Notes: a model not told the origin generated them from the sequence alone. A stretch of DNA of 64,000 nt from Actinomadura livida (GCF_014648675.1 NZ_BMRO01000023.1:13338-77337); one strand, 5' to 3'. Counted from the first letter of the stretch, positions 26,651 to 34,342 are shown. A program made the numbers and translations.

Positions 26651-26678
26651 AGCCCTCAACCCCATCGGGCCGAGGGCT
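26651..26678 (-). terminator. Possible hairpin downstream of the methyltransferase gene
   Basis: AGCCCTC and GAGGGCT flank a 14-base loop containing a further CCC/GGG pair. It lies in the 288-base gap between the methyltransferase stop and the STAND start. It could attenuate read-through. Nothing else was seen in that gap. Confidence 0.4.
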
Positions 26679-26811
26679 CACACAGAGCTAGGACGGATCA
26701 GATCAGGGTCTTACTCACCACGCATCACACGGCCAGCAAACCTGCGCCAGGCAGCGACCCCGCACACCAAGCGGGAAGCCTCGGGAGCGGCATCCGGCCT
26801 GCACCTTCGCG

Positions 26812-27660
26812 TCACCCAGGGGTGACGGCGAGCGGGTTACCGGGCGAATCCAGCCAGGTGTACTGGCCCTCGGGAGTCACGGTGAGGCCGTACCTGGACA
26901 GATCTGCTTTTCCGGCGGCCTGCCAGCGTTCCTCTGCGGCCTGGACGCTCTGGGCGCTCACCTGCTGGGCACGGAGGGGCATGAAGGGTGCGGAACCGAC
27001 GCATCGTCCCTGCGCCGTCCCCGAATCTTGGACGCGGAGTACCGCGAGAGGCCAGTCCGGATGAACCGTTGGTGCCAGCGGTACGACGATCAGTCCACCA
27101 GGCCGAGTCTGACGGACCCATGCGTAGGGGATGGTGTGAGCGGACGCCGTCACGATGATCCGGTCGAACGGCGCACCGGGCGGGAACCCCCCTTCCCCGT
27201 CCCTCGTGACCACCTCCACTGGGAGACCCACCGATGTAAGAGCTTTGCGGGCCTGGGAGGCGGCCACAGGATCCAGCTCCGTGCTGACAACGTTCCCCGC
27301 GCCGACCAGCTTTGCGAGGACGGCGGCGTTGTAGCCCGTGCCGGTACCGATCTCTAAGACCCGCATGCCGGCCTCCAGCTCCATGACCTCGATGAGGTGG
27401 GCCATGATTGACGGAGCGCTGCTGGAACTGGTGGAGATCATTCCCTTGCCCGTCTCCGGGTCGCATATCCCGGCGGGCAGCGACGGATCGGGCTCCACCC
27501 GCGTCACGACCGGAGCATCCGCCTCTACCTGCTCCCGCCACCGGTCCGGATCGTCGGCGCGACGCAACGACACCAGCCATCCCGCCTCGTCCCGCACGAA
27601 GATCTCCTCCGGGATGAACGGTGCCCTGGGCACGGACGCGATGGCGTCGTGGACGTTCAC
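26812..27660 (-). CDS. Protein-L-isoaspartate O-methyltransferase-like SAM enzyme
   Basis: The 282-residue protein has a DAIASVPRAPFIPEEIF opening, a conserved SSSSAPSIMAHLIE substrate-side segment, SAM motif I VLEIGTGTGYNA (101-112), an acidic Glu ending motif II and a PGGLIVVPL strand. This is the PIMT fold. In actinomycetes such enzymes, next to regulatory ATPase/XRE genes, often modify ribosomal peptides rather than repair proteins. Here no ATP-grasp or lanthipeptide synthetase is present. GTG 27660 follows AGGAAAG and overlaps the stop of the 41-residue CxxCxGxG gene by 4 bases, so their translation is coupled. Confidence 0.85.
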   Translation of the reverse strand: MNVHDAIASVPRAPFIPEEIFVRDEAGWLVSLRRADDPDRWREQVEADAPVVTRVEPDPSLPAGICDPETGKGMISTSSSSAPSIMAHLIEVMELEAGMRVLEIGTGTGYNAAVLAKLVGAGNVVSTELDPVAASQARKALTSVGLPVEVVTRDGEGGFPPGAPFDRIIVTASAHTIPYAWVRQTRPGGLIVVPLAPTVHPDWPLAVLRVQDSGTAQGRCVGSAPFMPLRAQQVSAQSVQAAEERWQAAGKADLSRYGLTVTPEGQYTWLDSPGNPLAVTPG

Positions 27661-27782
27661 TGCTTTCCTGTCCCGTTGCACATGGCACACCGCCTCCACA
27701 CCCTGTTTCCGTCGTCGGATACCCAGCTGCCACCGTTACCGCTGCAGGATGAGCAGTCCACTTCCTTCTTATGCTTCCCCAT
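27657..27782 (-). CDS. 41-residue CxxCxGxG zinc-ribbon-like peptide
   Basis: The frame runs from ATG 27782 (GAAAGGGAAAGG 4-5 bases upstream) to a TGA that overlaps the methyltransferase GTG. It contains two DnaJ-type zinc-binding half motifs, CSSCSGNG and CAMCNGTG, separated by 14 residues, with a Lys-rich N-terminus. The four Cys could bind one zinc. The gene is too short for most gene callers. The motif spacing and coupled stop/start make it convincing. It may be a structural partner of the methyltransferase or its substrate. The latter is a guess. Confidence 0.8.
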   Translation of the reverse strand: MGKHKKEVDCSSCSGNGGSWVSDDGNRVWRRCAMCNGTGKQ

Positions 27783-27819
27783 CGCGCCTTTCCCTTTCTA
27801 TTGATCATCGGAGTCGCGG

Positions 27820-28218
27820 TCACCATGTGCCAGGGAACAGCCGCTGCTTGAGAAAACGGTCTACACGTTCCGCCGCGGCTTTTGCATCACCGCAGGGGGC
27901 CAGGAAGCCGTACCGGCCCCACCGGGCGTCGTGGTAGCCCCACGCGCCTCCGGACGTCGCCAGGACGCTCACCAATGCTCCGGCGTCGTCCGTCACGCCG
28001 CTGGCGTACACCCACAACAGGGGGACCGGAACCGCGAATTCTCCACTTCCATAAAGCCGGACATATCGCCAGCCGCGCGCTTTGAGTGCGACGGCCAGCA
28101 GATCCAGATGCCGCACCGCGACATCGTGCCCACAACGCGTCCGCCACCGAAGCACCGGCCGCCACCGGCCCACGGCCTGACACAGCCCGCGAACCATCTG
28201 CCTCTTCTCACGGCTCAC
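27820..28218 (-). CDS. Small protein of unknown function (132 aa) in accessory operon
   Basis: The product has a basic N-terminus, then a DVAVRHLDLLAVALKARGW helix and an alternating hydrophobic stretch that looks like a small alpha/beta domain (VPLLWVYASGVTDDAG). It ends in a helix with DAKAAAERVDRFLKQ. GTG 28218 overlaps the stop of the ATPase gene by 4 bases, which fixes the start. I do not recognise the family. Similar proteins of about 100-130 residues sit beside RsbW-like ATPases in other actinomycetes to my general knowledge, with no assigned role. Confidence 0.7.
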   Translation of the reverse strand: MSREKRQMVRGLCQAVGRWRPVLRWRTRCGHDVAVRHLDLLAVALKARGWRYVRLYGSGEFAVPVPLLWVYASGVTDDAGALVSVLATSGGAWGYHDARWGRYGFLAPCGDAKAAAERVDRFLKQRLFPGTW

Positions 28219-28661
28219 GCGCCGACCCTCGCCCACACCCATTTCCCGCATGGCTCCGTCGTTGTGACACCGCACTCCAACGACAACGCCTCTACGATCG
28301 GCAGGCCCCGCCCACCCAGGCCGTCGCCATGGCCCGGGTCGAGCGACATGGCGTCTGGAGCGAGGTCACCCGCCATCACCTCCAGCCCACGCTTGCGGAC
28401 CGGCCGTGCATCCGAGCGGTCCCATACCGACAGCAGCACCGCGTTCAGTTCCCGCGTGAGCGTTACCCGGACCTTTCCGTCTGGGACGTGCAAGACCGCG
28501 TTGGTGACAAGCTCACTGGCGATCAACGAGACATCGTCGGTGAGCTTGGACAATCCCCAGTCGGCCAGCCGCAGTTCGACGAGCATCCGCACCTCCCCCA
28601 CGGCGGTCTTGGCCGCAAGGAAGGTCACGTCAAGGGCGCCCTGTGCGCTGGGTGTCGCCAT
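28215..28661 (-). CDS. RsbW-like ATP-binding protein (HATPase_c_2 anti-sigma-type kinase)
   Basis: The 148-residue protein is a single GHKL ATPase domain. The N-box is E50LVTNA, the G1 box is VWDRSD (Asp81) and the G2 box is GGRGLPIVEA. Such proteins bind ATP and often phosphorylate or sequester regulatory partners, as RsbW does, but hundreds of actinomycete copies are of unknown target. It heads a minus-strand operon and is divergent from an XRE regulator with 103 bases between. This is the standard arrangement around XRE/DUF397 pairs. Confidence 0.88.
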   Translation of the reverse strand: MATPSAQGALDVTFLAAKTAVGEVRMLVELRLADWGLSKLTDDVSLIASELVTNAVLHVPDGKVRVTLTRELNAVLLSVWDRSDARPVRKRGLEVMAGDLAPDAMSLDPGHGDGLGGRGLPIVEALSLECGVTTTEPCGKWVWARVGA

Positions 28662-28764
28662 CTTTGCCGCCTCCGCTACGATCTTTTTGCTCTCCGCACA
28701 GGCTCACACACTCACTGTTACCTTTGCTTTGTCTCGGGAGCGCTTCGAGAGTCACGGAGGAGTC

Positions 28765-29571
28765 ATGGCCAGCACCGCTGAGTCGATCAACCCGATGGAC
28801 GGACTCTGGTCACTTCTGGCCTACATGCTGCGGAAACTCCGTCAGCAGCACCGCCAGTCCCAAGCCGATGTCGGACGGCTCGTAGCGGCCGACCACAAGA
28901 CGGTCTCGAATTGGGAGGCCGGGAGGAACCACCCACCCGTCGAAGCACTCCGGGTCCTCGACCTTGAGTGGAAGACAGGCGGACTCCTGGAAGCCCTCCG
29001 CCACTACGCCAAGACCATGCAGGCCCCGGCGCAGTTCCTCGCGTTCGTCGAGTACGAGTCACTGGCCGACGTGATCCGCATCAACGGAGTGGCGTTCCTG
29101 CCGGGCCTCCTCCAGACACCCGAGTACGCCCGTGAGGCATTCACCCTCGCGGGCGAATCAGAGGTGGACGACCACGTCAGACGCCGGATGGAGAGGCAAG
29201 TGGTACTCACCCGAAAGGGGCCGCCCTATGTCTCGATACTGCTCTCGGAACTCGCCCTGACAGTCATCCCGCCCCACATACTGCCGGGCCAGCTCGACAG
29301 GATCGCGGAGGTGGCAGACCTCCCGAACGTAACCCTCCGCCTGGTACCCGCAGCAGTCGGACTCCAGGTCGGTCTAGCGGGAGATTTCTACCTCTTCACC
29401 ACATCGGCACGCGAAGTCGGATTCATCGAAACCCCGGCTCGCGGAAGGCTCGTGACTGAGATCGAGGACCTGCGTAGGCTGAATGTCGCGTTTGACCGAA
29501 CCAGCGGGCGCGCACTCACTCCTGAGGCCACCCGCGCCAGACTCCAAGAGATGATCGAGGCTCACCAGTGA
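28765..29571 (+). CDS. XRE-family regulator of the Scr1/DUF5753 type
   Basis: The 268-residue protein has an N-terminal helix-turn-helix (about residues 20-62, SQADVGRLVAADHKTVSNWE). The long C-terminal domain of the DUF5753 type shows FLPGLLQTPEYAR, an ERQVVLTR helix and LPNVTLRLVPA. These proteins pair with DUF397 proteins and influence development or toxin-like phenotypes in Streptomyces. ATG 28765 follows GGAGG by 4 bases. Its stop overlaps the DUF397 start by 4 bases. Confidence 0.9.
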   Translation: MASTAESINPMDGLWSLLAYMLRKLRQQHRQSQADVGRLVAADHKTVSNWEAGRNHPPVEALRVLDLEWKTGGLLEALRHYAKTMQAPAQFLAFVEYESLADVIRINGVAFLPGLLQTPEYAREAFTLAGESEVDDHVRRRMERQVVLTRKGPPYVSILLSELALTVIPPHILPGQLDRIAEVADLPNVTLRLVPAAVGLQVGLAGDFYLFTTSAREVGFIETPARGRLVTEIEDLRRLNVAFDRTSGRALTPEATRARLQEMIEAHQ

Positions 29572-29756
29572 TCCAGTGGAGAAAGTCCCGGTACAGCGCC
29601 AATTCTGGCCAGGCGGACTGCGTCGAGGTGGCGCGCCTGGCCCGCGAGTTCGGCATCCGGGACTCCAAAGCCCCCGAGGTGGGCCACCTCACCCTGACCT
29701 CCACGGCCTTCGCCGAACTCGTCGCGAGCGTGAAGCGGAACGACCTGGACCGCTGA
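29568..29756 (+). CDS. DUF397 protein (small partner of the XRE regulator)
   Basis: The 62-residue protein starts at GTG 29568 in a GTGA overlap with the XRE stop. It has the usual WRKSRYSANSGQADCVEVA opening, the RDSKAPEVGHLTL middle and the FAELVASVK end. DUF397 proteins bind or antagonise their XRE partner in several actinomycetes. The intact family length and coupling are typical. Confidence 0.92.
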   Translation: MIQWRKSRYSANSGQADCVEVARLAREFGIRDSKAPEVGHLTLTSTAFAELVASVKRNDLDR

Positions 29757-29766
29757 CCCTCACGCG

Positions 29767-29976
29767 ATGGACCCCAGCTATTGGTCCGGTGCCCTTCACC
29801 AGGGCCGCATCGTCACCGACGACGACGCCGACACCCGCGTGATCTGCCCCTTGCACGCCAGCACCTTCCGCGTCAGCGGTGGCGCGGTCGTCCACGGCCC
29901 CGCCACCGCCCGCTAACCGTCCTTCGAAATCCGCATGACCGCATCGGGGACGGCCTGAGACCACCCCTTCGGTTGA
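29767..29976 (+). pseudogene. Decayed duplicate of the Rieske gene 3' end
   Basis: From the codons for LHQGRIVTDD onward the DNA parallels 23842-24011 codon for codon up to the original TGA, with about nine in ten bases matching in the core by eye. Both N-side Rieske ligands are lost (CSH reads PSY). CPWHGS reads CPLHAS. A CAG codon has become TAA at 29914, and a further TGA follows. It cannot make a cluster-binding domain. The same-strand copy lies just beyond DUF397, so the two Rieske ends bracket the accessory module. Confidence 0.85.
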
Positions 29977-29995
29977 CGCCAGTCGTCCGGCGGAT

Positions 29996-30640
29996 TTAGT
30001 CCTGGGTGCCGACACCCCTATCGGGGGCGCTCATGTCGCCCGTGCCGGGGGTGCCTTCGGCGAGGGCGTAGCGCAGGTAGACGGTGCCGGTTGGGCTGGC
30101 GACCGGGGGTTCGAGGAGGGTGAGGTTCGCGGGGACCGCGCCCTCGTCGAACACCTTCTTCCCTACGCCGAGGACGATCGGGTGCACCCAGAGGTCTAGG
30201 CGGTCGAAGAGCTTCTCGCGCAGGAGGGTCTGCACCAGGTTCAGGCTTCCGACGACCTTGATGTTCTCGTGCCGCTCACGGATCTCGTCCACTGCGGCGG
30301 CCAGATCCGGGCCTAGCTGCGTTGAGTCGGCCCACGGGAGGTCGGGCTTTCCACGGGAGGCCACGTACTTCGGGATGCCGTTGAAGAGCGCGGCGATCTC
30401 GCCGTCCTCGCCGCCTTTCTGGTGCGGCCAGTAGGCGGCGAAGATGTCGTACGTCCGCCGGCCGAGCAGCAGGGCGTCCGTGCCCTGGTACGCGGCGCCG
30501 ACCTGCCCTCCGGAGACCTCGTCCAGCAGGGGCGCCTGCCAGCCGCCGAACGGGAACCCCTCCGGGTCCTCGTCGGGTCCGCCGGGCGCCTGCCCGACGA
30601 GGTCGAGGGTCGCGAACATCTCGATATGGATGAGGCCCAT
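29996..30640 (-). CDS. Dihydrofolate-reductase-like (RibD C-terminal) family protein, copy 2
   Basis: The 214-residue protein shows the MGLIHIEMFATLDLVGQAP opening, DALLLGRRTYDIFAAYW and a KVVGSLNLVQTLL nucleotide-loop strand, with the C-terminal YLRYAL strand. ATG 30640 follows AGGAGATGAC. It is a plausible NAD(P)H-dependent reductase with unknown substrate. The C-terminal tail after YLRYAL is Gly/Thr-rich and probably disordered. Confidence 0.86.
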   Translation of the reverse strand: MGLIHIEMFATLDLVGQAPGGPDEDPEGFPFGGWQAPLLDEVSGGQVGAAYQGTDALLLGRRTYDIFAAYWPHQKGGEDGEIAALFNGIPKYVASRGKPDLPWADSTQLGPDLAAAVDEIRERHENIKVVGSLNLVQTLLREKLFDRLDLWVHPIVLGVGKKVFDEGAVPANLTLLEPPVASPTGTVYLRYALAEGTPGTGDMSAPDRGVGTQD

Positions 30641-30731
30641 GTCATCTCCTGAGAATCGGTTGCTCCAGTCAGGAGGTTGACCAGGGGGGACCGCCGTATT
30701 CATCGCCGCGCGGCGGCGGTTTCCCGTCCGG

Positions 30732-32276
30732 CTACCGCGGGGGCGGCGGATGGTGCTGGGCGTTGCCCGTCTGGAGCGTGGCCGTGAGGCCGCCGAGGAC
30801 GGACGCGAGCAGCGCCAGCAGGGTCGGCGGCAACGCCGCCACGAAGACCAGCCGCCACCCGAACGGCGCCGCCAGTACCGGGCCCGCGAGGAAGCCGAGG
30901 AGAACGGCGAGCACACCGGCTCCGATCATCGCCGCGACCGCCCCTCCCCGCAGATGACCGACCCGCAGCGCGAGCAGCGCGGCGAGCGCGCCCGCGCCCA
31001 GCCCGGACACGACCCGGCCGACCATCAGCAGCATGTAGGACGGCGTCAGGAAGATCAGGATCACTCCGATGAGGATCAGGCCGAGGGCTGCCCCCGCCGC
31101 CCCGTTCGGGAACCGGCGGCCGAACTTCGCCCCGAGCGGCGCGGCCAGCGCCGCGGGCAGGAGATAGCCGAACAGGTCGGACAGGATCGGAAATCCGGTC
31201 CCGTGGCCCAGGATCCCCCGGTAATCGCCCATGGCGACCAGCCCGAAGGGCGCGGTCAGGAGGTACAGGGCCACGAAGGCGCCCAGCGCCGGTCCGATCG
31301 CCTCCACCCCGGCGGTCGGCCGCGATGGCACCGGCCCCTGGCGCTGCGGCGGAGCGGGCATGGGCGGAGGTTGGGCGGCGAACTGGTGCGGGGCGGCGGC
31401 CGGTGGCGCGGGCGGGGCCGCCGCTGGAGGTGCGGATGGAGCTGCCGCCGGTGGCGCGGGCGGGGCGGCGTGGCTCTTGACCATGTGGTCGATGACGTCG
31501 CGGGGGGTGGGGCGCTGTGCGGGGTCCTTGTTCAGCGCGGCGGCGACCACCTCGCGCAGCGGGCCGGTCAGGGCGCCGAGGTCCGGCTCGTGGTGGACGA
31601 TCCGGTTCATGACGGCCGCGACGGTGTCGCCCCCGAACGGCGGGCGGCCCGTGGCGGCGTAGATGATCGTGCCAGCCCAGGCGAACATGTCGCCGGCCGG
31701 GCCGGTCTCCTCGCCGTTGATCTGCTCCGGCGCCATGAACGCGGGCGTGCCGACGAGCTGGCTGGTGAGGGTCGAGGTGGCGTCGAGGACCCGGGCGATA
31801 CCGAAGTCGATCACCCGGGGGCCGTCCGGGGCGAGCAGCACGTTGCCGGGCTTGAAGTCCCGGTGCACGATGCCCGCTTCGTGGACGGCGGCCAGCGCGG
31901 TCGCGGTCACGATCGCGAGCCGGTCGAGGGCCGTTCCGGTGAGCGGGCCCTCGTCGCGCACCCGGTCGTGCAGCGAGGGGCCGTCGACGTACTCGCTGAC
32001 CACGTACGGGGTCTCGCCGTGCAGGTCGGCGGTGACCACCCGCGCGGTGCAGAAGGGCGCCACGCGTTCGGCGGCCGCCACCTCCCGCACGAACCGCTGG
32101 TGCGCCTTGCCGTCGCGGCCGAGCCGTGTCCGCAGCAGCTTGATCGCCACGTGCTCGCCGTCCGGGCCGCGCCCGAGATAGACGACGCCCTGGCCGCCCT
32201 CCCCGAGACGTCCGGCCACCTCGTAGTGGCCCAGTCGCGATGGATCTCCCGGCTGGAGAGCCGTGACGTCCGGCAT
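30732..32276 (-). CDS. Ser/Thr protein kinase fused to a six-helix MFS-like membrane half
   Basis: The 514-residue protein has a PknB-type kinase (about residues 17-265) with Lys46, HRD Asp140, DFG 157-159 and APE near 182-184. An Ala/Pro-rich linker (270-325) and then six hydrophobic helices (about 328-495) follow. Between helices 2 and 3 lies GAKFGRR, resembling MFS motif A, and VGRVVSGLGAGAL resembles helix 4 of the transporters. The C-terminus thus looks like half an MFS transporter rather than a sensor domain. ATG 32276 follows GAAGGGA. Catalytic residues match the kinase at 5860-7581, so they are paralogues with exchanged output or sensor parts. Confidence 0.88.
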   Translation of the reverse strand: MPDVTALQPGDPSRLGHYEVAGRLGEGGQGVVYLGRGPDGEHVAIKLLRTRLGRDGKAHQRFVREVAAAERVAPFCTARVVTADLHGETPYVVSEYVDGPSLHDRVRDEGPLTGTALDRLAIVTATALAAVHEAGIVHRDFKPGNVLLAPDGPRVIDFGIARVLDATSTLTSQLVGTPAFMAPEQINGEETGPAGDMFAWAGTIIYAATGRPPFGGDTVAAVMNRIVHHEPDLGALTGPLREVVAAALNKDPAQRPTPRDVIDHMVKSHAAPPAPPAAAPSAPPAAAPPAPPAAAPHQFAAQPPPMPAPPQRQGPVPSRPTAGVEAIGPALGAFVALYLLTAPFGLVAMGDYRGILGHGTGFPILSDLFGYLLPAALAAPLGAKFGRRFPNGAAGAALGLILIGVILIFLTPSYMLLMVGRVVSGLGAGALAALLALRVGHLRGGAVAAMIGAGVLAVLLGFLAGPVLAAPFGWRLVFVAALPPTLLALLASVLGGLTATLQTGNAQHHPPPPR

Positions 32277-32397
32277 CGACGTCCCTTCCGCGGCGGTCAT
32301 CGTGCAGACCGTAGATCTCGGTCGCGCCCACTTTGCCACACGCGAAACGGGCAAGTTGATCATATGGAGAGGGCGGCCGAGCGCCGCTTCGGCGGCG

Positions 32398-32901
32398 CTA
32401 GCGGGGGGCGGTGCCGTTCAGGATCTCTCTGCGGGCGGCGGTGTCGGGGCTGAGCTGGGCGGAGTAGGGCGCGGTGCCGCGGTCGGCTATCCGGGCCGAC
32501 GTGATGGTCAGGTCGTAATGCGCCCACACCATGGCGGCGTCGGCCAAGCGGCGGGCCGTGGCGCGGATGAGGTGGACGTCCGGTGAGCCGGTGACGATCA
32601 GCAGGACGGGCTCACCGCGATCGAGGTCGTCCACGGTGGGGTCGTCAGGCCATATCGCGACGCGCAGGCACCGGTCCTCGATCACCCGCAGCTCGCCCCA
32701 GTCCGGGACGCAGACCCAGGGCAGGCCGTCCGCGGCGCAGGTGACCATGACGATGGGGCGCTGCCGCGCCTGGGAGCTCCTGATCGCGTCGATGGAGGTT
32801 GCGAGGACGTCGGGTGATGCTGTCGTCGGCACGTCCGCCGCACGTCGAAGGTTCGGCCGGCGTCGTTCGGGTGAGGACCATTCCTGTACCCACTTGAACA
32901 T
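32398..32901 (-). CDS. Pyridoxamine-phosphate-oxidase-like small protein under a LexA-type box
   Basis: The 167-residue protein has a split-barrel-like middle: PIVMVTCAADGLPWVCVPDW, a RVAIWPDDPTVDDL segment and a GEPVLLIVTGS strand. This suggests the FMN-binding pyridoxamine-oxidase-like fold, with moderate certainty. ATG 32901 directly follows a TACAAT -10 by 7 bases, so the mRNA would be leaderless. An SOS-type dyad (32894-32909) overlaps the start codon. If the box is real, the gene responds to DNA damage. The function is otherwise unknown. Confidence 0.65.
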   Translation of the reverse strand: MFKWVQEWSSPERRRPNLRRAADVPTTASPDVLATSIDAIRSSQARQRPIVMVTCAADGLPWVCVPDWGELRVIEDRCLRVAIWPDDPTVDDLDRGEPVLLIVTGSPDVHLIRATARRLADAAMVWAHYDLTITSARIADRGTAPYSAQLSPDTAARREILNGTAPR

Positions 32902-32909
32902 ATGTTCGA
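32894..32909 (-). promoter_or_regulatory. Candidate LexA (SOS) box over the start of the PPOX-like gene
   Basis: TTGAAC-ATAT-GTTCGA matches the actinobacterial/Gram-positive LexA consensus TCGAAC-N4-GTTCGA at 11 of 12 fixed positions. On the minus strand it begins directly after a TACAAT -10 hexamer and covers the start codon, an ideal repressor position. Confidence 0.6.
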
Positions 32910-32965
32910 TTGTAGTGGATGCAGGTGCCCTCGGCCCAGTCTCCGGAGCCGCAACTCACGACGGG

Positions 32966-32988
32966 AATACGAGATGCCATCTCGGTTG
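32966..32988. promoter_or_regulatory. IclR-cluster operator, site 1
   Basis: Arms AATACGAGA and TCTCGGTTG flank TGCCA. The inner CGAGA/TCTCG is perfect. It abuts the -35 of the promoter for the 42-residue peptide and TauD-type gene. It shares its 9-5-9 layout with four other sites in the cluster. Confidence 0.6.
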
Positions 32989-33015
32989 ACGGGATGTGCG
33001 AGGTTGGCCTACGGT
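32986..33015 (+). promoter_or_regulatory. Sigma-70-type promoter of the peptide/dioxygenase unit
   Basis: TTGACG (32986-32991) and TACGGT (33010-33015) are 18 bases apart. Transcription should start near 33022, about 27 bases before the small ORF. Confidence 0.55.
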
Positions 33016-33048
33016 TTGCGGGAGATCCTCCACAGTCGGGAGCACGCC

Positions 33049-33177
33049 ATGAGCCGAGTCGCCTCACGGGGCCTTGGGTCGGCTGTGCGCGCCTACTCCG
33101 AGCCGCTGCGCGTGCGTCCGCCGCGCACCGGCATGCGCCCCGGCACCGCCGCGGGCATCGTGCAGACGCCCTTCTAA
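33049..33177 (+). CDS. 42-residue basic peptide upstream of the TauD-type dioxygenase
   Basis: ATG 33049 follows GGGAG by 6 bases and lies just downstream of a good promoter with an IclR-type operator. The peptide is basic (eight Arg, no Asp or Lys, one Glu), rich in Ser/Gly/Pro, and ends in a short hydrophobic GIVQTPF tail. It has no Cys, unlike the sulfur-gene leader peptides of actinomycetes. It could be a leader that controls the dioxygenase gene 81 bases downstream, a small regulatory protein or a modified-peptide precursor. I do not recognise it. Confidence 0.5.
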   Translation: MSRVASRGLGSAVRAYSEPLRVRPPRTGMRPGTAAGIVQTPF

Positions 33178-33258
33178 TCCGCGACGTCCGCCGCCCTGTC
33201 TCTCCGGGCCGCGGCGTCCCGTCCGCGGTCCTGCCCTCCTTCTGAAGTGCGAGGCATC

Positions 33259-34323
33259 ATGTCCACGACCATTGACCTGTCCCCGATCTCCGGTCCGTCC
33301 GCCTGGCGCGGCGACGAGCTGGCCGGCTCCACCGAGTGGATCTACCACCTGTCCGACGCCGAGCGGGACGAGCTGGAGGCCGTCGGCCGGCGCTTCGTCG
33401 CCGACGACCCCGACCTGCGCACCGTCACGGCCGCCGACTACCCGCTGGACGCCGCCGCCGGCCTCATCGAGGAGTGCGCCCAGCAGATGGACTCGGGCCG
33501 CGGGTTCATCCTCGTCCGCGGGCTCCGCACGGAGGAGTACGGCGACGCGGTCGCCGGGGCGATCTTCTACCTGATGGGCCTGCACCTCGGCGCGCCCATG
33601 CCGCAGAACCAGTACGGCGACGTCCTCGACCACGTCATCGCCACCTCGAACAAGACCATGGACGACCCGACCGCGCTGCCGTCGCGGGTCCGGGACCGGC
33701 TGCCGTTCCACTCCGACAGCTCCGACGTCGTCGCCCTGATGTGCCTGCGCGGCGCCCGCGAGGGCGGCGCGAGCAGCCTGGTCAGCGGCACCACGATCTA
33801 CAACGAGATCCTGCGCCGCCGCCCGGACCTCGCGCCGCTGCTGTTCGAGCCCTGGCACTGGGACTGGCGCCGGCAGGACCCCGACGCCCCGGCCGACACC
33901 TACGAGTCGCCGATCTGCAGCTACGTGGACGGCATCTTCAGCACCTACGCCGGGGCCCAGATGATCTTCACGGCGCAGGAGTACCCGGAGGTGCCGCGGC
34001 TGACCGAGGCGCAGATCGAGCTGCTGCACATTTTCGACGAGATCGCGCAGGAGCCCGGCCTCCCGCTGGACATGGACTTCCAGCCCGGCGACGTCCAGTG
34101 GCTCCTGAACTACGCGGCGCTCCACTCGCGCACCGAGTACGTCGACTACCCCGAGCCCGAGCGGCGCCGCCACCTGCTGCGGCTCTGGCTGCGCCGCGAC
34201 GTCGGCCGCCCGCTCGTGCCCGGCTTCGGCAAGAGCGTCATCGAGAACGCCGGCGAGCCGCTGCCCGGCGGCCGCTTCAAGATCGCGGACGCGGTCGTCC
34301 CCAACGAGTCCTGGGGCCTCTGA
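33259..34323 (+). CDS. TauD/TfdA-family Fe(II)/2-oxoglutarate dioxygenase
   Basis: The 354-residue protein has the iron-binding facial triad His151-x-Asp153 (PFHSDSSD) and distal His289 (AALHSRTEY). A conserved Arg near 308 would hold the 2-oxoglutarate carboxylate. ATG 33259 follows GAGG. It resembles clavaminate-synthase-like members, which hydroxylate or demethylate amino acids and small acids. The substrate is unknown. It is the main gene of a unit that starts at the operator/promoter at 32966-33015, which ties it to the IclR cluster. Confidence 0.85.
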   Translation: MSTTIDLSPISGPSAWRGDELAGSTEWIYHLSDAERDELEAVGRRFVADDPDLRTVTAADYPLDAAAGLIEECAQQMDSGRGFILVRGLRTEEYGDAVAGAIFYLMGLHLGAPMPQNQYGDVLDHVIATSNKTMDDPTALPSRVRDRLPFHSDSSDVVALMCLRGAREGGASSLVSGTTIYNEILRRRPDLAPLLFEPWHWDWRRQDPDAPADTYESPICSYVDGIFSTYAGAQMIFTAQEYPEVPRLTEAQIELLHIFDEIAQEPGLPLDMDFQPGDVQWLLNYAALHSRTEYVDYPEPERRRHLLRLWLRRDVGRPLVPGFGKSVIENAGEPLPGGRFKIADAVVPNESWGL

Positions 34324-34342
34324 CCGGCCGCCCCCTGAGCCC

